Shown one piece after another: positions 1 through 5,188 of a stretch of 6,093 bases of DNA; position 1 is the first letter of the stretch, and each line of letters opens with the position of its first letter. Under the pieces are notes generated by a model. That model worked only from the letters and a program-made list of their open reading frames with translations. It was not told the DNA's origin and did not search any database. The DNA is from Candidatus Omnitrophota bacterium. Its GTDB lineage: Bacteria > Omnitrophota > Gorgyraeia > Tantalellales > Tantalellaceae. The stretch covers positions 1 through 6,093 of the forward strand of contig JABMSC010000119.1 of the NCBI GenBank assembly GCA_013204685.1, written 5' to 3'. The translations under genes were made by a program, and so were the position numbers.

Positions 1-988
1 ATCTAACATTCTCCCAGTCTACGGTTGCATTTAAAGTGATTCTCGAGTTTAACCGGTGATTAACCCCATATTGCAGTAGCGATGAACGGTAAAAATTACT
101 ATCATATCCTGGTTCAGGAGAAAACGAATAAGATAATCTTTGTGTTGTATTTGTCGAAAGTCTGTTAGTTAATGCTACATTACATAGCAACCCTGCGTAA
201 TCGGTGGAATCTTGATTGTTAGCACCTTTTTTATAGTCACGCCAAGCTCCACCCGCACTAACTTCCCCCACCAAATATGGTGTAATATCTCCACGAGCTC
301 CTCCTACAATGCTCCATCCAGTATTGTTGTTAAAATTTGAACTTCTGCGGTTTGTGTGTTCACCCGCACCACGAACAAATGCAGTAATGCGTGGCGTTAA
401 TTCCACTCCACCTTCTAGAAAATAACTAAATTCGTCCCTATCCAATGTGTTGTATACTTTATTTGCACTATAGCCTAAATAGTCAAACCCTGTAGCTAGT
501 TTCAATTTGCCTAGATCTCCTCTCACGACAAATCCCACATTGTTAGAAAGCCTCTTTAAAAGACTATTAGTCGTAATAACGGTCCGCTCTCGCACCGTGG
601 GATCCTGTCCTTGAGTCAGGTTCTGATGAATATTAAGAGTCCACTTATTAAAAACAAGATCCACCGATTGTGAAAAACGATTATTAAGTGTTGTGTATTC
701 GGAATGCTGGAAATTATACAGCCAATCGCTACTCGAATTCCAAGAGTATCTATGCATTTTTCCAAAGGGAAGTTCTACCCCCAGATCTGCCTGCATTTTG
801 TTGTAGAACGAATTGTTATAACATTTCTTGTTAGAATAACCGGGATTGCTAGAATACCCCAGAGATTCTGTTACGCCCAAAGAAATGTTAAATGGCTTTA
901 TCCTGAAATCTGCAAATGCGGCATCGCTTCCAATAACCATCGAAATTATGATAAATAAAATTGCAATTTTGAGAAAACTCTTTTTCAT
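1..988 (-). CDS. Outer-membrane beta-barrel protein, BBP2-like (C-terminus beyond window)
   Basis: The frame is open for 329 codons from an ATG at 988 to the left edge, so the C-terminus is missing. Residues 1-26 are a signal peptide (MKKSFLK, then a hydrophobic stretch) with a likely cleavage after AAFA. The mature part shows alternating polar/aromatic strands and Asn/Gly/Ser-rich turns typical of outer-membrane barrels. Segments such as ELTPRITAFVRGAGE, GGARGDITPYLVGEVSAGG and the following WRDY resemble the putative beta-barrel porin 2 family (PF10082), in which repeated strand pairs begin with an 'LT(P)' turn. The start is fixed by a strong GGGGGAGGAG ribosome site 5-6 nt upstream. It lies 72 nt downstream of the FecR-like gene and is probably cotranscribed with it. 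The cargo, if any, cannot be told; such barrels often sit in surface polysaccharide or envelope loci. Two cysteines in the visible mature part are mildly unusual. The barrel call is firm; the family name is moderate. Confidence 0.8.
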   Translation of the reverse strand, partial: MKKSFLKIAILFIIISMVIGSDAAFADFRIKPFNISLGVTESLGYSSNPGYSNKKCYNNSFYNKMQADLGVELPFGKMHRYSWNSSSDWLYNFQHSEYTTLNNRFSQSVDLVFNKWTLNIHQNLTQGQDPTVRERTVITTNSLLKRLSNNVGFVVRGDLGKLKLATGFDYLGYSANKVYNTLDRDEFSYFLEGGVELTPRITAFVRGAGEHTNRRSSNFNNNTGWSIVGGARGDITPYLVGEVSAGGAWRDYKKGANNQDSTDYAGLLCNVALTNRLSTNTTQRLSYSFSPEPGYDSNFYRSSLLQYGVNHRLNSRITLNATVDWENVR

Positions 989-991
989 TAC

Positions 992-1003
992 TTCTCCTCC
1001 CCC
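992..1003 (-). promoter_or_regulatory. Strong Shine-Dalgarno of the barrel gene
   Basis: Read on the minus strand, GGGGGAGGAGAA ends 3 nt before the ATG at 988. It is a long match to the anti-SD and settles the start codon. No convincing separate promoter is visible in the 72-nt gap, which suggests transcription from the promoter at 1742-1769. Confidence 0.75.
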
Positions 1004-1045
1004 GTTAATATATTCTATCGTTTAACACAAAGAGCTATAAAGTCC

Positions 1046-1076
1046 CCCTGCAAGTATAAGCTAAGGTGTTGCAGGG
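1046..1076 (-). repeat. Stem-loop across the 3' end of the FecR-like gene
   Basis: Perfect 8-bp inverted repeat, CCCTGCAA (1046-1053) and TTGCAGGG (1069-1076), with a 15-nt loop that contains the stop codon of the FecR-like gene. On the minus-strand transcript the distal arm is followed by GGACTTTATAG, not a run of U, so it is not a classical terminator. It could be a partial attenuator or a processing/stability hairpin between the two cistrons. Confidence 0.5.
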
Positions 1077-1669
1077 TTTCTTTTAATCTCATCACTACGC
1101 CAATCTGGAACTAGTCCATATCCCTGAATAAGAATTGCAGGGCTGCTTGTAGTAAGTGTTCTCGTCTGACCGTTAGGATCTGTATATTCGACTTCCCCTT
1201 CTAACACGCTTAAATCATAGTTATTATCTGCAAGCAAAGTAAGTGAAACGGATGCGTCTTCCGGTATGACTATTCTTGACCCGTCCGGAAAAGTAACAAC
1301 TATGTCACCAAGCGCGCTTCCAATGGAAAAATATCTAACCGTGCCGGATTCATCGACGTTATATTCTATGTGAACACTATCATCCGCATCTAAAAACAGC
1401 TTAGCAATACCAAAGACAACAGAAGAACTCCCTTCTACAGCCTCAAGATCGACTGCACCTGCTTCGTCATCATATGTTACAGCCACATCGCCACCCTTAA
1501 AATCTGAAGCGGTGGTTTCTAAGGTTTCTGCATCGAGAGTTTCAGTTCCGCTGTGAGCATAAACTGTGAGGGTTCCCACTTGAGGTACAACTGTAATTTC
1601 CGCAAAAGCTTCAGCAGCGAAAAGGGATAAACATAAGATAATTGCACCAATAAGAATGTTTCTGATCAT
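1061..1669 (-). CDS. Exported FecR-like protein
   Basis: A 202-residue protein beginning MIRNILIG. Residues 1-23 form a signal peptide (hydrophobic core, AEAFA then E) predicting a periplasmic or surface location, with no later membrane segment. The mature chain is acidic and beta-rich. Its C-terminal half (about 110-182) has the pattern seen in FecR-type domains: a short strand, FPDGSRIVIPEDASVSLTLL, then YDLSVLEGEVEYTDPNG and TLTTSSPAILI. This resembles FecR (PF04773), without the cytoplasmic and membrane parts of true anti-sigma FecR proteins, so a sigma-regulator role is not implied. Residues 40-108 match nothing I recognise. An earlier in-frame ATG at 1705 is rejected because it lies within the leader hairpin, whereas the ATG at 1669 has AAGGAGGAGT directly upstream and starts a good signal peptide. 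It leads a two-gene unit with the barrel protein. Function unknown; structural or assembly partner of the barrel is a guess. Confidence 0.75.
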   Translation of the reverse strand: MIRNILIGAIILCLSLFAAEAFAEITVVPQVGTLTVYAHSGTETLDAETLETTASDFKGGDVAVTYDDEAGAVDLEAVEGSSSVVFGIAKLFLDADDSVHIEYNVDESGTVRYFSIGSALGDIVVTFPDGSRIVIPEDASVSLTLLADNNYDLSVLEGEVEYTDPNGQTRTLTTSSPAILIQGYGLVPDWRSDEIKRNPATP

Positions 1670-1670
1670 T

Positions 1671-1680
1671 ACTCCTCCTT
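1671..1680 (-). promoter_or_regulatory. Shine-Dalgarno of the FecR-like gene (decides the start)
   Basis: AAGGAGGAGT on the minus strand sits 1 nt before the ATG at 1669, with its AAGGAGG core about 5 nt away. It favours this start over the ATG at 1705, which lacks a comparable site. Confidence 0.75.
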
Positions 1681-1682
1681 GA

Positions 1683-1699
1683 ATAGTGAAAATCACTAT
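1683..1699 (-). promoter_or_regulatory. Leader hairpin next to the ribosome site
   Basis: A perfect 7-bp inverted repeat, ATAGTGA and TCACTAT, separated by 3 nt, ends 2 nt upstream of the Shine-Dalgarno at 1671-1680. It lies within the predicted 5' UTR (transcription start near 1735). As RNA it would form a compact hairpin that could stabilise the message or influence ribosome access. As DNA it is a symmetric site that a dimeric regulator could bind. The sequence does not decide between these. Confidence 0.45.
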
Positions 1700-1741
1700 A
1701 ATCAATATTATTCGTGCTTAAATTTATATATTATTAACGCA

Positions 1742-1769
1742 ATTATATACTATACCTACCTTTTGTCAA
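1742..1769 (-). promoter_or_regulatory. Consensus sigma-70 promoter of the FecR-like/barrel unit
   Basis: On the minus strand, TTGACA (1769-1764) is followed after 16 bp by TATAAT (1747-1742). Both hexamers match the sigma-70 consensus exactly. The predicted start is near 1735, giving a 5' UTR of about 65 nt that carries the hairpin at 1683-1699. It faces the FecR-like gene and lies well beyond the end of ribF, so the envelope pair is probably an independent and strong transcription unit. Confidence 0.85.
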
Positions 1770-1782
1770 GCGGAGAATTAAC

Positions 1783-1798
1783 TTTTTTCGTTTTTTTT
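1783..1798 (-). promoter_or_regulatory. A-tracts upstream of the promoter (possible UP element)
   Basis: Two runs, A6 (1783-1788) and A8 (1791-1798) on the minus strand, lie about 48 to 63 bp upstream of the predicted start, with centres 9 bp apart. A/T-rich DNA at this position can contact the RNA polymerase alpha C-terminal domains or bend the DNA. The match to a defined UP-element consensus is only general. Confidence 0.45.
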
Positions 1799-1827
1799 CC
1801 CAGGTGGCCCCGATGCCCAAATCCCGC

Positions 1828-1854
1828 CTTCTGCCTCTGTCTTCTGAACTTCTG
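1828..1854. repeat. Degenerate CTTCTG short repeat
   Basis: CTTCTG, CCTCTG, CTTCTG and CTTCTG start at 1828, 1834, 1841 and 1849, spaced 6-8 nt apart; a fifth copy lies at 1896. It reads as CAGAAG on the minus strand. It lies in the 280-nt gap between ribF and the FecR-like gene, which holds no plausible gene and no clear terminator for ribF. Confidence 0.5.
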
Positions 1855-1881
1855 GAATGCAAGCTATGATTGAATTCCAGA
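1851..1881. repeat. 8-bp inverted repeat downstream of ribF
   Basis: TCTGGAAT (1851-1858) and ATTCCAGA (1874-1881) are exact reverse complements around a 15-nt loop. The transcript leaving ribF would fold here, but no U-tract follows on the minus strand, so it is not a standard intrinsic terminator. It overlaps the last CTTCTG unit and may be part of a small repeat element. Confidence 0.45.
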
Positions 1882-1949
1882 GAAAAAGATCTCTACTTCT
1901 GAGGGGGGGCTCTGTTGATTTATTTAACAATAGTGGGGTTTTCTAACTT

Positions 1950-2933
1950 TTACCCTATTATTTGTTTGTATTTTTTGATTTTTTGTAAAATTTTTCTGTC
2001 AGAAAACAGATCCTTCGCCCTGGCCACATCTTTCTTTATCTGGCGTTTTAGATTTTCAATACTTTTGAATTTCTTTTCACTCCTCAATCTTTTGATAAAA
2101 AATATTTCAATGTCTTTTCCGTAAAGATGCCCGTCAAAATTTATTACATGAACTTCTATCTCTGGTTCTTTTCTTTTTTGCTTTCCCCTTCCGTAAAAAG
2201 TAGGTTTGTACCCGATGTTGAGGACTCCATCAAAAAGTTTTCCATCGATATCTATTTTTACGGCATAAACTCCGGGAGGAGGAATTACTTCCTGGTGGGG
2301 ATCAATGTTCGCTGTTGGAATACCAAAAGTCCTCCCGCGCCTCTCGCCGCTTACAACTGTTCCAAGAACTGACACCGGACGGCGAAGAAGTTTTTCGGCC
2401 TTCTCAAGTCTTCCCTGTGAGATAAGACGCCTGAGCCATGTACTGCTAACCGCTATCCTTCCGAGTTTCACCGGCGGAATTATTTTTACTTCTATTCCAT
2501 GTTTTTTTCCTATGGCTCTGAAATCCTCTATATTGCCTGTTTTCCCGCGCCCGAAATGAAAATTGTTTCCGACATATATTTTTTTTGCTCCTATTCCGGA
2601 TGCGAGTACTCGGTGAATAAAATCTTCCGGGGTCATCTCCGCTAAAAAGTCACTGAATTTTATTACAACAACGGCATCCATTCCCATCTTTTCCAGGATG
2701 GTCAGGCGATGCTGCAGTGACATTATTCTGGACAGCGACTGTTTGGGGCGCAAAACAGTTTGGGGATGAGGATCAAAAGTAACAACTACCTTGTCACTCT
2801 TCTTCTGAGGTGAAGTGAGGACCCTTTTCAAAACACGTTTATGCCCGATATGAATGCCGTCAAAAATACCGATAGCAACTACCGGATCCTTCAATTCATT
2901 TTTTGCTTCCCTGTACCCGTGTAATATTTTCAT
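1950..2933 (-). CDS. ribF: Bifunctional riboflavin kinase/FAD synthetase
   Basis: Converts riboflavin to FMN and FMN to FAD in the cytoplasm, supplying flavin cofactors. The 327 residues show both domains. The N-terminal FMN adenylyltransferase has GIFDGIHIGH (22-31, the HxGH nucleotidyl-transfer motif), TFDPHP (52-57), NNFHFGRGKTG (123-133) and SSTWLRRLI (163-171). The C-terminal flavokinase has GRTFGIPTAN (200-209, with the PTAN metal/ATP motif), PPPGVYAVKI (218-227), LNIGYKPTF (238-246) and EIEVHVINF (258-266), where E260 is the expected catalytic base. A lysine-rich tail follows. Length is close to the usual 310-330. The ATG at 2933 lies inside the end of truB, with AAGGAAAC upstream, so translation is probably coupled. 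No FMN riboswitch is possible immediately upstream because that DNA is truB coding sequence. It is the last gene of the operon here. Confidence 0.97.
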   Translation of the reverse strand: MKILHGYREAKNELKDPVVAIGIFDGIHIGHKRVLKRVLTSPQKKSDKVVVTFDPHPQTVLRPKQSLSRIMSLQHRLTILEKMGMDAVVVIKFSDFLAEMTPEDFIHRVLASGIGAKKIYVGNNFHFGRGKTGNIEDFRAIGKKHGIEVKIIPPVKLGRIAVSSTWLRRLISQGRLEKAEKLLRRPVSVLGTVVSGERRGRTFGIPTANIDPHQEVIPPPGVYAVKIDIDGKLFDGVLNIGYKPTFYGRGKQKRKEPEIEVHVINFDGHLYGKDIEIFFIKRLRSEKKFKSIENLKRQIKKDVARAKDLFSDRKILQKIKKYKQIIG

Positions 2934-3609
2934 TCAATGTTTCCTTGTCCATTTTCATGAGGTCTGAAAAAGAAACTGCCGCTTCAAGCGAAAAGTTTCC
3001 GGACCTGGTTCTCCGGAGTTCTGTCAGATGAGCCCCGCAACCCAGTTTCTCTCCGATGTCTTCTGCAAGCTGCCGGATATATGTCCCTTTACTCGAGAGT
3101 ACCCTGAATTCAACGAGCGGGATATCAATCCCTAGTATCTCTATTTCCATTATATTGATTTTATTGGGCTTTCTTTCTATCTCTATCCCCTTACGGGCAA
3201 GTTTATACAATCGCTGGCCATTTACCTTTTTTGCAGAAACCATTGGCGGAATCTGCTCAGTTTCACCTATGAAACTTGTTATTACATCTTTTACACTCTT
3301 AACAGTAGGTTCTGTTCTCTTAACAGCGGTTATTTCCCCCGTTGAATCCCCACTTGTTGTCTTCTCGCCAAGCTTCATCATGGCAATGTACTCTTTGTCC
3401 TCCCCTGAAAGATCCTGAGAAAGTTTGGTTGCCTTTCCCAGTAACAGAACAAGGACCCCTGTAGCATTTGGATCGAGAGTCCCGGCATGGCCTACTTTTT
3501 TTATACCGAATCGTTTCCGGACCATATCCACGACATCGTGGCTGGTCATGTTCTTTTCTTTGTCGACTATTAATATGCCGGATGGGTCGTCGTGCGTTTT
3601 TGAGTTCAT
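2896..3609 (-). CDS. truB: tRNA pseudouridine(55) synthase
   Basis: Isomerises U55 of the tRNA T-loop to pseudouridine. Visible TruB motifs in order: GILIVDKEKNMTSHDVV (11-27), GHAGTLDPNATGVL (40-53) with the catalytic Asp at D46, KEYIAMMKLGEKTTSGDSTG, PPMVSAKKVNGQRLYKLARKG, then SSKGTYIRQLAEDIG and GAHLTELRRTRSGNFSL in the C-terminal half. At 237 residues it is shorter than the roughly 310 of E. coli or Bacillus TruB and ends soon after the catalytic domain, so a C-terminal PUA-type domain is missing. Such short forms occur in several phyla and all catalytic motifs are intact. It starts 28 nt after the nrnA stop with only a weak ribosome site (AAGAGA) and overlaps ribF by 38 nt. Confidence 0.96.
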   Translation of the reverse strand: MNSKTHDDPSGILIVDKEKNMTSHDVVDMVRKRFGIKKVGHAGTLDPNATGVLVLLLGKATKLSQDLSGEDKEYIAMMKLGEKTTSGDSTGEITAVKRTEPTVKSVKDVITSFIGETEQIPPMVSAKKVNGQRLYKLARKGIEIERKPNKINIMEIEILGIDIPLVEFRVLSSKGTYIRQLAEDIGEKLGCGAHLTELRRTRSGNFSLEAAVSFSDLMKMDKETLNENITRVQGSKK

Positions 3610-3637
3610 TGCATCTCTTGTGTGTTATTTATGGTGT

Positions 3638-4615
3638 TTACTTTTTCAAAGCTTTCCGGACCTCTGCCAGAACTTTCTCCTGCGCTTCGGCGAGGGGCAT
3701 ATCAAGAACGCAGCCAGCGGCCCTGGGGTGTCCTCCTCCGCCGAAACATGAAGCTACAGCATTTACGTCTACTCCTCCGGAGGAACGAAAACTTACATTT
3801 ATCTTCAGGGGCCGTTCTTTGTTCTCTTTGAAAAAGAGAGCCACCTCAACGCCCTTGATCGAACGGGGAAAGTTTATGAAAGTGTCCGTTGAGATATTCT
3901 CGATGCCTTCTTCCCTGTACATCTCTCTTGTAAGATTTATATAAGCGATCTTTTCATCACCGTCCATACGCAGCGTAGTCAGCGCCTTTCCGAGAAGCTT
4001 TATCTCTGGTATTGTTTTCTTTTCGAATATTTCGCCGTGCATGAGTCTTGGATTCACTCCAAGTGAAATAAGCTCGCCGGCTACCTCATGCGTTCTTTGG
4101 GAAGTATTGTCGTAATTGAACATGCCCGTATCCGTTACGATCGCCGTGTATATGGATACTGCCAGTTCCTCTTTTATTTTTATTCCCAGTTCTCTTGCTA
4201 ATCCGAATATCATTTCACCGACAGAACTGGCATCGGATTCAACCCAGTTTACATCCCCGAAATATTCATTGCTTACATGATGGTCTATGTTGAGAATGAA
4301 GTGTTCTTCATCGAATGCCCCCCTTATCCTCCCCACACGCTCCAGAACCGGACAGTCAAGGATGATAAGTGTCTCCGGGTGAAAGTCTTCCGGGACATCA
4401 CGCGTTATCTCTTGAGTTCCGGGGAGGAATTTCAGATTCTCAGGCACAACATCCTGGCCGGCTATCGCAACACTCTTTCCCAAAGTTTCCAGGATATGAC
4501 GCACTGCCAGCTGGCTTCCTATCGAGTCACCCTCCGGATTGATATGAGCCATTATTAAAAAGTTGTTCCTCTCCCTGAATGCTTCAGCTACTTTTTTCAT
4601 TTCGTCATAATTCAC
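3638..4615 (-). CDS. nrnA: DHH/DHHA1 phosphoesterase (NrnA-like nanoRNase/pAp phosphatase)
   Basis: Predicted Mn-dependent enzyme that degrades 2-5 nt RNA fragments and dephosphorylates 3'-phosphoadenosine 5'-phosphate. The 325 residues show the full DHH order: AHINPEGDSIGS (23-34; H24 and D30 as ligands), ILDCP (85-89; D87), NIDHHVSN (109-116; the DHH triad), VTDTGMF (160-166), and the DHHA1 substrate motif FGGGGHPRAAG (291-301). The first Asp of the usual HxNPDGD is Glu here (E28, codon GAG at 4534-4532). Metal binding is plausible with Glu, but this deserves a check. The start is a GTG at 4615 with AAAGGGA about 8 nt upstream; a later ATG at codon 6 lacks any ribosome site. The gene sits between rbfA (25-nt gap) and truB (28-nt gap), a common place for this family. 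Whether RNA fragments or pAp is the main substrate cannot be read from sequence. Confidence 0.92.
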   Translation of the reverse strand: MNYDEMKKVAEAFRERNNFLIMAHINPEGDSIGSQLAVRHILETLGKSVAIAGQDVVPENLKFLPGTQEITRDVPEDFHPETLIILDCPVLERVGRIRGAFDEEHFILNIDHHVSNEYFGDVNWVESDASSVGEMIFGLARELGIKIKEELAVSIYTAIVTDTGMFNYDNTSQRTHEVAGELISLGVNPRLMHGEIFEKKTIPEIKLLGKALTTLRMDGDEKIAYINLTREMYREEGIENISTDTFINFPRSIKGVEVALFFKENKERPLKINVSFRSSGGVDVNAVASCFGGGGHPRAAGCVLDMPLAEAQEKVLAEVRKALKK

Positions 4616-4640
4616 GGTTAATCCCTTTCGTTTTTTATCC

Positions 4641-5009
4641 CTACTCTATTTCTTCCTTCAGCTCCGGATTCTCTTTCTCTATTTTTTCAAAAAGACTGTC
4701 TATCAGTTTTTCTTTCTCTCCGGAGAGGTCCTCTTGGAAAAATATCTCGGGGGAGAACTTCATCTTAATTCTTTTGGCCAAGATCCCACGAACGAATTTA
4801 CTGGCATGCTTCAATGCGTTTACAGCCTTCTCTTTTTCCTTTCCGTCACCGTCAAAAACAAAAAACACTTTCGCGCGTCTTAAGTCCCTTGAAACTTCCA
4901 CTTCCGTAATGGTTACGTGTTCGATCCTGGAATCGTTTATATCCTCCTGGAGCATACGAGTGACTTCCCTTTTTATCGTCTTCTCTATTCTGTCCATGCG
5001 GTCGGTCAT
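4641..5009 (-). CDS. rbfA: 30S ribosome-binding factor A
   Basis: A cold-shock-associated maturation factor that binds the 30S subunit near the 5' domain of 16S rRNA and helps late processing. The 122 residues fit the single KH-like RbfA domain: R4-x-D-R-I-E-K-T-I near the start, REVTRMLQEDINDSRI, VTITEVEVSRDLRRAKVFF (the best conserved stretch), ALKHASKFVRGILAKRI, then KFSPEIFFQEDLS where the family usually has a PEL-type strand. The C-terminal tail is charged and Glu/Lys-rich. Length is typical (115-135). The ATG at 5009 has GGAGTG about 7 nt upstream. That ribosome site lies directly next to the heptamer array at 5033-5088, so the upstream leader is repeat DNA. Gene order leads into nrnA, truB and ribF. 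Confidence 0.95.
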   Translation of the reverse strand: MTDRMDRIEKTIKREVTRMLQEDINDSRIEHVTITEVEVSRDLRRAKVFFVFDGDGKEKEKAVNALKHASKFVRGILAKRIKMKFSPEIFFQEDLSGEKEKLIDSLFEKIEKENPELKEEIE

Positions 5010-5032
5010 TTGTCACTCCATTCGTTATCGTG

Positions 5033-5088
5033 GTTCGTGGTTCGTTGTTCGTGGTTCGTTGTTCGTGGTTCGTTGTTCGTTGTTCGGA
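5033..5088. repeat. Heptamer tandem array, eight units
   Basis: Eight contiguous 7-nt units starting at 5033, 5040, 5047, 5054, 5061, 5068, 5075 and 5082. The first seven read GTTCGTG, GTTCGTT, GTTCGTG, GTTCGTT, GTTCGTG, GTTCGTT, GTTCGTT; the last decays to GTTCGGA. A broken copy (TTCGTTATCGTG) precedes it at 5021-5032. Only the seventh base varies among the intact units. The array ends about 14 nt from the rbfA ribosome site. It resembles the heptanucleotide STRR arrays known from cyanobacteria in form, not in sequence. Confidence 0.9.
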
Positions 5089-5099
5089 GCTGTTAGCTC
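5087..5099. repeat. Small hairpin at the end of the heptamer array
   Basis: GAGCT, GTT, AGCTC: a perfect 5-bp inverted repeat that begins in the last degenerate heptamer. It continues into a GCTCGC-rich stretch leading to the palindromic element at 5124-5166. It may mark an edge of the dispersed element. Confidence 0.35.
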
Positions 5100-5123
5100 G
5101 CGCTCCTTGCTGCTCGCCAGGTA

Positions 5124-5166
5124 TTGGGATTGCTTCACCCCGCCTTCGGCGGGTTCGCAATGACGA
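5124..5166. repeat. Dispersed-type palindromic element (ATTGC...GCAAT)
   Basis: Outer arms ATTGC (5129-5133) and GCAAT (5157-5161) enclose a GC-rich core hairpin, CCCGCC (5139-5144), TTC, GGCGGG (5148-5153). Sequences of the form GGGATTGCTTC...CGCAATGACG recur as non-coding dispersed repeats in many bacterial genomes, which is recalled knowledge and not tested here. The core hairpin could act as a weak terminator on either strand, but no T-run of useful length follows. Confidence 0.6.
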
Positions 5167-5188
5167 ACAGAGGAAACCTCCTCCCATT

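Noticed and set aside
704..958. Plus-strand ORF of 84 codons near the left end
   Set aside because: It lies antisense to the barrel gene, whose minus-strand frame is open throughout and encodes a signal peptide and barrel-like strands.
1670..1705. Upstream ATG at 1705 for the FecR-like protein
   Set aside because: It would add 12 residues ahead of the signal peptide, lies in the leader hairpin region and lacks a good ribosome site; the ATG at 1669 has an ideal one.
1950..2372. Plus-strand ORFs within ribF (for example 2127-2372)
   Set aside because: They are antisense to a full-length, motif-complete ribF and have no recognisable content.
2934..3000. FMN riboswitch ahead of ribF
   Set aside because: The sequence upstream of ribF is truB coding sequence with intact reading frame; no separate leader exists.
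3468..3944. Plus-strand ORF of 158 codons across the nrnA/truB junction
   Set aside because: It is antisense to two well-supported genes and shows no recognisable motif.
5033..5088. CRISPR array
   Set aside because: Units are 7 nt and contiguous with no spacers, which is incompatible with CRISPR.
5139..5153. Intrinsic terminator at the GC-rich hairpin
   Set aside because: The 6-bp stem is followed by only two T on the plus strand and by TGAAGC on the minus strand; it is better read as the core of the palindromic repeat.
4579..5163. Plus-strand ORF of 194 codons
   Set aside because: It is antisense to rbfA and the repeat gap, with Ser/Phe-rich composition typical of a reverse-strand shadow; rbfA is clearly the gene here.
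4852..5187. Minus-strand ORF of 111 codons upstream of and overlapping rbfA
   Set aside because: Its 5' half is translated repeat DNA (Thr-Asn-Glu-Gln-Arg periodicity) and its 3' half overlaps rbfA in another frame; no family resemblance.
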